In this document: positions 24,561 to 29,394 of the stretch, piece after piece
Numbering within the stretch: the first letter of the stretch is position 1
Layout: each line of letters opens with the position of its first letter
NCBI GenBank assembly: GCA_937951935.1
Contig: CALGAM010000039.1
Coordinates: 1-29,394 of the forward strand
From: an uncultured Micromonospora sp.
Lineage (GTDB): Bacteria > Actinomycetota > Actinomycetes > Mycobacteriales > Micromonosporaceae
DNA length: 29,394 bases
Direction of reading: 5' to 3'
Notes under the pieces: model-generated
What the model saw: the letters and a program-made list of their open reading frames with translations, nothing else
Told to the model about the DNA's origin: nothing
The model's database searches: none
Program-made: the position numbers and the translations under genes

Positions 24561-24724
24561 CCTGCCCTCTCCAGGCGACACCCACGTCACGTCTCAGGTA
24601 CGGCGACACGTCGCGCACCGCGTACCCGAAGGCACGGCGACGGCGCGGCACGGCGGCCGGGGCCGCACGACGACACCCGGCCAGCACCTGCCCGTCACGG
24701 CGGGACGAGCGGCGCCCGTTCGGC

Positions 24725-25909
24725 TCAGCGGAAGGGTGGGGACGGCAGCCGGGGGAAGAGCCGCCAGGACAGGAGGTTGGCGATGGCGATCCCGGCCAGC
24801 ACCGCGGCGACCAGCATGGCGACCAGGATCGGGGCCAGCCCGGACGCCGTCGGCACCAGGACGACGAGCAGGATCACCCCGATCGGCCGGGACAGGGAGA
24901 CGCGGCTGAACACGGAGTAGTCGAGCATGGCCCGGCCGATCAGGAACATCAGCGGTCCTCCGACGATCGCCAGAGGCCACGACGGCGGGGCGTGGCCGAG
25001 CGGCTCGCGGATGATCAGGCTGTCTCCCACCCCGCTGACCGCCGCTCCGATCACCATGACCAGGTGGGAGTACGACGCCACCTCGCCGACCCGGGCCTGG
25101 GACCTCGAGGCGATGATGGCGGCGGGGAGCAGCTCGCCGGCCCGGTAGAAGTAGATCTGCCACATCAGCACGGTGATCGCGAACGCCACCAGCAGCGCGG
25201 CGGTCCGGTCGCGCTCGAAGGCGTGCGGGCTGAAGTGGATGCCCGAGGTCAGCACCGTCTCGCCGAACGCGATGATGAGGACCTGCCGGTATCGCTCGGT
25301 CAGGTGCTCCTCCGCGACCTTCTGGCCGCGCAGTCCGGCGCGGCCGAGTCGCGGTGTCGGGAAGTCGAGCAGGCCACCCAGGTAGTCCACGGCGACGGCG
25401 ACGGTCCACCACGCCAGACGCGCGGCGCCGTGGCTGAACATCCCGACGATCCACGGCACCGCGGAGACGACCGACCAGGCCAGGATGCGGATACTGACGA
25501 GCCGGGCCCGCGGGTCTCCCCCGAGCATGACGAGCCACAGGTGCCGAAGCGTCTGGACGGCCACGTAGACGGAGGCGAAGACGAGACCGTTGCGGTCCAG
25601 CGCCCCGGGTAGCGCCGCCGCCATCAGCAGCGTGCCGAGCATGGTGGCGATGACCATCACCTGGATGACCGGCCGCTGGGGGTCGTACCGGTTGGTGGTC
25701 CACGCCATGCGGTACCAGACCCACCACATGGCGAGAACCAGCAGCACCACCTGGTAGAGGCCCAGCCAACTGAGATCCCGGACGAGGCGCTCGCCGAGCC
25801 GGGTGAACGCGAACACGAACACCACGTCGAAGAGCAGCTCGACGAAGCTCGCCCGCTGAGGAGCCTCCAGGTTCCGCAGCAGGGCGGCCGACCGCTTCGG
25901 TGTGGCCAT
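24725..25909 (-). CDS. Low temperature requirement A (LtrA) family membrane protein
   Basis: A 394-aa polytopic membrane protein with about ten helices. LtrA features are ASFVELLFDVVFVFAFTRLG at the N-terminus, AMWWVWYRMAWTTNRYDPQR, and HLTERYRQVLIIAFGETVL in the middle, where the conserved Glu and Glu-Arg pair lie. LtrA is needed for cold growth in Listeria; the biochemical activity is not known. ATG at 25909 (MATPKRSAALL) lacks a good ribosome site, though the family N-terminus begins soon after. It runs in the same direction as the antiporter, 164 nt apart, so a joint unit is possible but unproven. Confidence 0.9.
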   Translation of the reverse strand: MATPKRSAALLRNLEAPQRASFVELLFDVVFVFAFTRLGERLVRDLSWLGLYQVVLLVLAMWWVWYRMAWTTNRYDPQRPVIQVMVIATMLGTLLMAAALPGALDRNGLVFASVYVAVQTLRHLWLVMLGGDPRARLVSIRILAWSVVSAVPWIVGMFSHGAARLAWWTVAVAVDYLGGLLDFPTPRLGRAGLRGQKVAEEHLTERYRQVLIIAFGETVLTSGIHFSPHAFERDRTAALLVAFAITVLMWQIYFYRAGELLPAAIIASRSQARVGEVASYSHLVMVIGAAVSGVGDSLIIREPLGHAPPSWPLAIVGGPLMFLIGRAMLDYSVFSRVSLSRPIGVILLVVLVPTASGLAPILVAMLVAAVLAGIAIANLLSWRLFPRLPSPPFR

Positions 25910-26179
25910 GCATGTCTACCCAACCCGTGAGCTTCCTCGGCCGAGGCCCGTGATGTCAGATGATTGCGAGAATAGCTGTCTAGTCCGATTTTAGTGGGAT
26001 TAGCCTCATATCAGCTGAACGGTGAGATCCCCTCCGCGCCAACGCCGGGTCAGGGCCCGGCGGGCGGGTCCGCGACGGTCGGGCGGGTCGAGAAACCACG
26101 GGGCCGTCCACCGAGGACGCCCGCCAGGGGGCCGAAGGCCGAGGACGCACCCCCGCCCGTCGATCATCACCATCCCGCG
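25910..26179. other. Region upstream of LtrA
   Basis: The first 115 bp (25950-26025) are AT-rich relative to the genome and probably hold the ltrA promoter. The rest is GC-rich without a supported gene. No promoter element was assigned. Confidence 0.4.
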
Positions 26180-26690
26180 CAGGACGCTTCGCGCCAGGAC
26201 GGCGCTCGTGACGGGCGGCCCCCGAGGCATCGACCGGGCCGTCGTCGTACGACTGCTCGCCGCGCCCGGCGCCCGGGTCGTGTTCACCCACCACCGCGAC
26301 CAGGCAGCGGCCGAGGAGCCGGCCCGGCCAGCTCGACGGCGGCGTCGCCGTCCGGGTCGCCCGGGCGTCGAACCCGGCCGACCGTCCCGCGATGTTCGAA
26401 CCGGTCCGCGACGGCCAGGACATCCTGGTCGACAACGCCGCGAGCAACCCGCCCGCCCGGATCGCCGACACCACCGCCGGGGAGTTCCACCGGGTGATGA
26501 CGGTGGACACGACGTTTCCGCCGCTGGCGGTCCGTGGAGGCCGCCACGGTGGTGCGCGACGGCTACCGGATCACGCAACATCCACATCGGACGCGTGCTG
26601 GCGGTCCCGACACGCCCCGTGCCACGCCGGCAAGGCGGCCCTCGAACAGGTCACCACGGTGGCGCCACGGAACCCGGTCCGGCGTGTTCA
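26180..26690 (+). pseudogene. Frameshifted short-chain dehydrogenase/reductase remnant
   Basis: Pieces of one SDR appear in order but in changing frames. RTALVTGGPRGIDRAVVVRL (Rossmann glycine motif) with ARVVFTHHRD is followed in another frame by FEPVRDGQDILVDNAASN (the NNAG strand) and EFHRVMTVDTTFP. Then EAATVVRDGYRIT, NIHIGRVLAVP and AGKAALEQVT follow in further frames, the last where YxxxK is normally found. The catalytic Tyr is lost, no start codon fits, and the C-terminus is missing. At least four frame changes are needed, too many for one sequencing error. A former oxidoreductase, now decayed. It ends at the stop of the converging hxlR gene. Confidence 0.75.
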
Positions 26691-27068
26691 CCCACGCCCG
26701 TCGTACGCGCCGCGCGCCTCCTCGATCTCGTCCATGTGCTCCAGCGCCCAGTTCAGCAACGTCCACACCGGTTCCAGCAGGGTCAGCCCGAGCGGGGTCA
26801 GCGCGTAGTCGACCCGCGGCGGCACCACCGGATGCACGGTACGACTGACCAGGCCGTCGCGCTCCAGCCCGCGCAGGGTGGCGGTCAGCATCCGCTGGCT
26901 GATTCCGGGTATCGCGTTCTTCAGCTCGGTGAAGCGCCGGGAGCCCCGCCCCAGCTCGCCGATCACGGTCAGCGACCACTTGTCACCGACCCGGTCCAGG
27001 ATCTCCCGGACCCGGCAGGTGGCGGAATCCCGGGCGGCGAAAACGTCGGAGACCCTGTCCGCGACCAT
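26688..27068 (-). CDS. HxlR-family transcriptional regulator
   Basis: A 126-aa winged-helix HxlR protein: CRVREILDRVGDKWSLTVIG, RRFTELKNAIPGISQRMLTA, then GLVSRTVHPVVPPRVDYAL. Cys18 in ATCRVREIL is at the position of the redox- or quinone-sensing Cys of HypR/YodB-type members, so thiol or electrophile sensing is possible. The ATG at 27068 has GGAGG at 5 nt and is chosen over the GTG at 27080. It diverges from the LUD-domain gene and probably controls it and itself. Members act as dimers, either repressing or activating. Confidence 0.92.
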   Translation of the reverse strand: MVADRVSDVFAARDSATCRVREILDRVGDKWSLTVIGELGRGSRRFTELKNAIPGISQRMLTATLRGLERDGLVSRTVHPVVPPRVDYALTPLGLTLLEPVWTLLNWALEHMDEIEEARGAYDGRG

Positions 27069-27176
27069 GGTGACCTCCACGTAACCGAGGCAGAAACAAG
27101 TGCCTTCTTCCGCGCCCTCGCATGGTTACCCAGAATGGGCCCAGTTACCAAATCAAATCGATAGGAAAGAGCAAGA
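27069..27176. promoter_or_regulatory. hxlR / LUD divergent operator region with GTTACC repeats
   Basis: Contains GGTTACC at 27124-27130 and GTTACC at 27144-27149 (starts 19 bp apart, about two helical turns), plus the inverted copy GTAACC at 27081-27086. These are candidate HxlR half-sites. The LUD gene has AGGAAAG 7 nt before its ATG. Binding is inferred. Confidence 0.45.
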
Positions 27177-27800
27177 ATGGTTACGCCTGCCCTCGACGAG
27201 TCGTTCGCCACCCCGGTCGACGCCGCACGGCTGGACCGGGCGGCACAGGCGCTACGCGACAACGGGTACACCGTCCACGTGGTGGCCACCGCCGCGGAGG
27301 CGCGCACCCTCGTCACCTCCCTGGTGCCGCGCGACCAGAGCGTCTTCACCGCCACCAGCGAGACGCTGCGGCTGTCCGGGATCGCCGCCGACCTCGACGA
27401 GTCCGGTGACTTCCGGTCGGTCCGCGCGGCCGCCGGCGAACCGTCGGGCGACGTCTACGACCAGATCCGCCTCGGCGCCGTGCCGGACGTCGTGGTCGGC
27501 AGCGTCCACGCCGTCACCGAGCAGGGGCAACTGGTCGTCGGCTCGGCCAGTGGCAGCCAGTTGGCGCCGTACGCCTCCGGGGCCCGCAAGGCGATCTGGG
27601 TGGTGGGCGCGCAGAAAATCGTGCCGGACCTGGAGACCGGGATCCGCCGGATCCGCACCCACAGCCTGCCGCGGGAGCACGAGCGGCTCCAGCGGCTGTA
27701 CGGACAGTCGTCGTTCCTCGGCCGGATTCTCATCCTCGAGCGGGAGGCGTTCCCGGACCGGGGCACCGTGGTCCTGATCCGGGAGGCCATCGGGTTCTGA
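27177..27800 (+). CDS. LUD-domain protein (LutC/YkgG-like)
   Basis: A 207-aa LUD-domain protein. The nucleotide-binding-like block is GYTVHVVATAAEARTLVTSL near the N-terminus, with VFTATSETLRLSG, VYDQIRLGAVPDVVVGSVHA and ASGSQLAPYASGARKAIWVV in the family order, and IRTHSLPREHERLQRLYG near the end. LutC works with LutA and LutB in lactate oxidation. Neither of those is present here, so this is a stand-alone LUD protein whose substrate cannot be given. ATG at 27177 has AGGAAAG. Regulation is likely by the divergent HxlR protein, which would fit response to quinones or oxidants. Confidence 0.88.
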   Translation: MVTPALDESFATPVDAARLDRAAQALRDNGYTVHVVATAAEARTLVTSLVPRDQSVFTATSETLRLSGIAADLDESGDFRSVRAAAGEPSGDVYDQIRLGAVPDVVVGSVHAVTEQGQLVVGSASGSQLAPYASGARKAIWVVGAQKIVPDLETGIRRIRTHSLPREHERLQRLYGQSSFLGRILILEREAFPDRGTVVLIREAIGF

Positions 27801-27812
27801 CCCCTGGCGCGA

Positions 27813-27837
27813 CCGGCCCGGGCGTCACCCCGGCCGG
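27813..27837 (+). terminator. Imperfect hairpin after the LUD gene
   Basis: CCGGCCCGGG / CCCCGGCCGG with a 5-nt loop and one mismatch, 12 nt after the stop at 27800. Likely terminator. Confidence 0.5.
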
Positions 27838-27876
27838 CGGTCCGGGACAGGCCCGTCGGCCTCCGGCGTCCACCGG

Positions 27877-28019
27877 TCACGCTCGGGCCGGCCGCCCGCC
27901 GTACCGCTCGGCGATCGATCGCGCCACGTGCACGGACACCCGCACCCGGAGCCGCCCGCCGTCCTCGCTCGCCACCACCTCGCAGTGCCGTCCGCCCGCG
28001 TGAGGGTGTTCCCGTCCAC
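27877..28019 (-). pseudogene. Small frame-broken coding fragment
   Basis: Codon bias suggests coding in two joined frames: VDGNTLTRADG from a GTG at 28019, then after a shift near 27990 HCEVVASEDGGRLRVRVSVH and VARSIAERYGGRPARA to the stop at 27877. Joined they would give a soluble peptide of about 48 residues. No family recognised. A single lost base would explain the break, so this may be a pseudogene or a sequence error. Alternatively only the downstream 33 residues (from an internal GTG) are translated. Confidence 0.3.
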
Positions 28020-28030
28020 CGCCTGATATC

Positions 28031-28050
28031 GACGTACATCAGCGTACGTC
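28031..28050. promoter_or_regulatory. Perfect 20-bp palindrome, repressor operator-like
   Basis: GACGTAC-ATCAGC-GTACGTC: 7-bp arms are perfect with a 6-nt spacer, the layout of a TetR-type operator. It lies 11 nt upstream of the small fragment on the minus strand. No TetR gene is in the window. Confidence 0.45.
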
Positions 28051-28312
28051 TGTCGGGGGGCGCGGACGGCGCACCAGGCCCGGCCCGTCGACGCAGCCAC
28101 CGGCTGGGGACGCCATGGGGCACGACGGGGACGAGCGAGGCAAGCGCGGGTCACCGTCGAACAGCTCGCCCTCGCCGCAGCCCGACGACGCGCCGATCCC
28201 GCCGCCCGGGCGACGACGCGCCGCGCCCTCGCCCGGGCACACGCCCGCACCGCGTCGGCTGCTCAGGAGTTCGACGACCGCGTCGGGCAGGCCAACACCC
28301 GGGACGGCCCGG

Positions 28313-28547
28313 GGTGCGCGCACCACCTGGGCGAGCACGCCGACCTGCCCGCTGCCACGAGCGGCACCGGCCCTGTTCCGCGAACTCGGCGACCGACACC
28401 CAGAGGCCCTGGTCCTGGAAGCACCTCGGCCACGCCCACCGGGCCGTCGGGAACGTCGGGCCCGCCCGCGCCGCGTGGTGCGAGGCCGTGCGGGCCCTGG
28501 ACGGCCTCGACCACCCCGACGCGGACGGGCCCGACTCGCCGCGCTGA
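28313..28547 (+). pseudogene. Remnant of a TPR-domain regulator
   Basis: CAHHLGEHADLP, CHERH, ALFRELGDRHPEALVLE and HLGHAHRAVGNVGPARAAW followed by GLDHPDADG lie in order in three alternating frames. Together they match the C-terminal tetratricopeptide repeats typical of SARP/AfsR-type and NB-ARC regulators in actinomycetes. At least three frame changes and the absence of upstream domains show a decayed 3' fragment. Upstream (28150-28290) a GC-typical frame (VTVEQLALAAARRRADPAAR) could belong to the same relic, but this is uncertain. Confidence 0.6.
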
Positions 28548-28804
28548 CGGCGACGCCATCCGTCCGCGCCAACCGCCAGTAGCCCGCATGCCAGGGGACA
28601 CCGGTGATTCCGCGGCGTGGGCCGGTCCTCGAGGTGCGCTGTCAGCCGCCCGAGCACGGGCTCTCTCGCGAGGGGTGGCGGGCGTGACCCGCGTCGAGCA
28701 CGGCGACGAGGGCAGGCCCCGTACCCGTCGGCCTGTCAGTGCCGCACCCGGGGGTGCCGGCCCGCCGACGCCGAGACGCCCGGTGAGACCGGCACGACCG
28801 GGTG
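28548..28804. other. Intergenic stretch, nothing recognised
   Basis: No gene, RNA or clear repeat seen between the TPR remnant and the last gene. Short GC inverted repeats close to 28760-28800 might end the minus-strand gene. Confidence 0.4.
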
Positions 28805-29394
28805 TTACCTCCTTCTTCCCTGGCCCTGTTGGTTGTTGGGGTTGAAGAGGCTCGGCAGATAGGCCGCAGGCCCGGAAACCGGAGACGCCGGCCTGGAGAC
28901 CAGGGGCACCTCCCGCACCTCTCCGCCCACATCACGCCCGCGTTCCCCCGCCTCACGGCGGATCGCCTTCACCTGGCTAGCCGTCTGGGTGTTGTGCAGG
29001 CCGGCTTCCTTCAGGGTCTTGTAGAGCTCTGCCGCCACAGACTCGTTGTGAACATTCGCCGAGAATTGGGCGTACTCGATCCGTGTCCTGATGTAATCGA
29101 CCCATTTTTGGGGCATCAGACCCTTCTGTTTGTCGTCGGCCAGTGCCTTCCGCACACGCTCCCAGTTCTCCTCGACCTTCTCGAACTGCCGCTGAAAGGA
29201 CTCGCGCAGCGTTGGTGAGGCGGGATCCTGACCCGGCAGATGAAAGTTCACCCCCCGCAGGTTCCGGTCTGCGGGGTGCCGGTAGCGCACGTCGGCCTCC
29301 TCGTGGTGCAGCTCGTGGATCAGCGTCGCCTCCGCGGTGTACCCGGGCTCACCAGACTGCGGAAAGTACTGGTAATTCGGGTTGTACTCGATGA
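28805..29394 (-). CDS. HEXXH zinc-metalloprotease-like protein, C-terminal part (cut by window edge)
   Basis: The last 196 residues of a protein that continues past the right edge. Near the edge is GYTAEATLIHELHHEEADVR, with the HEXXH zinc-protease motif; the third ligand is not assigned. YNPNYQYFP precedes it. Then follow a charged helical stretch (ESFQRQFEKVEENWERVRKA; IRTRIEYAQFSANVHNESV) and a Pro/Asn/Gln-rich disordered end (NPNNQQGQGRRR). The motif setting recalls M91/NleD-type effector peptidases and toxin C-terminal domains, but this is a resemblance only. Codons such as AAA, AAT, GTT, TTT and CAA are more frequent than elsewhere, suggesting horizontal origin. The start lies outside the window. 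Confidence 0.7.
   Translation of the reverse strand, partial: IEYNPNYQYFPQSGEPGYTAEATLIHELHHEEADVRYRHPADRNLRGVNFHLPGQDPASPTLRESFQRQFEKVEENWERVRKALADDKQKGLMPQKWVDYIRTRIEYAQFSANVHNESVAAELYKTLKEAGLHNTQTASQVKAIRREAGERGRDVGGEVREVPLVSRPASPVSGPAAYLPSLFNPNNQQGQGRRR

Noticed and set aside
27825..28250. Intact 141-codon minus-strand gene
   Set aside because: The upstream part is Arg/Ala-rich noise. Only VDGNTLTRADG looks coding, and better coding signal continues in another frame.
28115..28582. Intact 155-codon plus-strand gene
   Set aside because: TPR similarity needs three frames, so no single frame encodes a sensible protein.
1..29394. tRNA, rRNA, CRISPR arrays, insertion sequences, integrase or attachment sites
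   Set aside because: None seen on either strand by reading; a tRNAscan, CRISPR and IS search would be the decisive test.

Overview
This window is chromosomal DNA of a very high-GC actinomycete. Nearly all third codon positions are G or C, GTG starts are common, and several genes are joined by 4-nt ATGA or GTGA overlaps. The gene families (RamB-type regulator beside aceA-aceB, a conservon, NIT-domain kinase, LtrA) suggest Micromonosporaceae, probably Micromonospora or a close relative. That placement is inference from gene content, not from a marker gene.

Layout. 0-2 kb (minus): the N-terminal part of a GH10 xylanase-type enzyme, a possible 36-aa membrane peptide, and fdhD for formate dehydrogenase maturation. 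2.2-6.8 kb: the glyoxylate shunt, malate synthase (aceB) and isocitrate lyase (aceA) overlapping on the minus strand, divergent from a ScfR/RamB-type regulator across a 200-bp AT-rich operator region. 6.9-11.3 kb (plus): an MMPL/RND lipid-type exporter translationally coupled to an acetoacetate decarboxylase-like protein, then a sugar-type MFS transporter preceded by a CebR/LacI-like 14-bp operator. 11.4-16.3 kb: a conserved actinobacterial hypothetical protein divergent from a complete conservon (histidine-kinase-like CvnA, roadblock CvnB, DUF742 CvnC, GTPase CvnD).

16.35-18.9 kb (minus) holds the most remarkable gene: one uninterrupted 854-codon ORF that joins a full-length DMATS-type aromatic (tryptophan/indole) prenyltransferase to a full-length PLP tryptophanase. 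The expected chemistry is prenylation of tryptophan followed by beta-elimination to prenylindole, pyruvate and ammonia. A Shine-Dalgarno/GTG start is preserved at the junction, so free tryptophanase could also be made. It is preceded by a 589-bp non-coding segment rich in inverted repeats, and it converges on the conservon through a 14-bp perfect hairpin.

19.5-25.9 kb: a DivIVA/Scy-like coiled-coil protein, an orphan B12-binding-type radical SAM protein, a small unknown protein, a CPA1 Na+/H+ antiporter and an LtrA-family membrane protein. 26-28.6 kb is a decaying accessory zone: a multiply frameshifted SDR pseudogene, an intact HxlR regulator divergent from a LUD-domain (LutC-like) gene, a small frame-broken fragment next to a perfect 20-bp palindrome, and a frameshifted TPR remnant. 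The right edge cuts a minus-strand protein with an HEXXH zinc-protease motif, whose lower GC3 suggests transfer.

No tRNA, rRNA, CRISPR array, insertion sequence or integrase was recognised.
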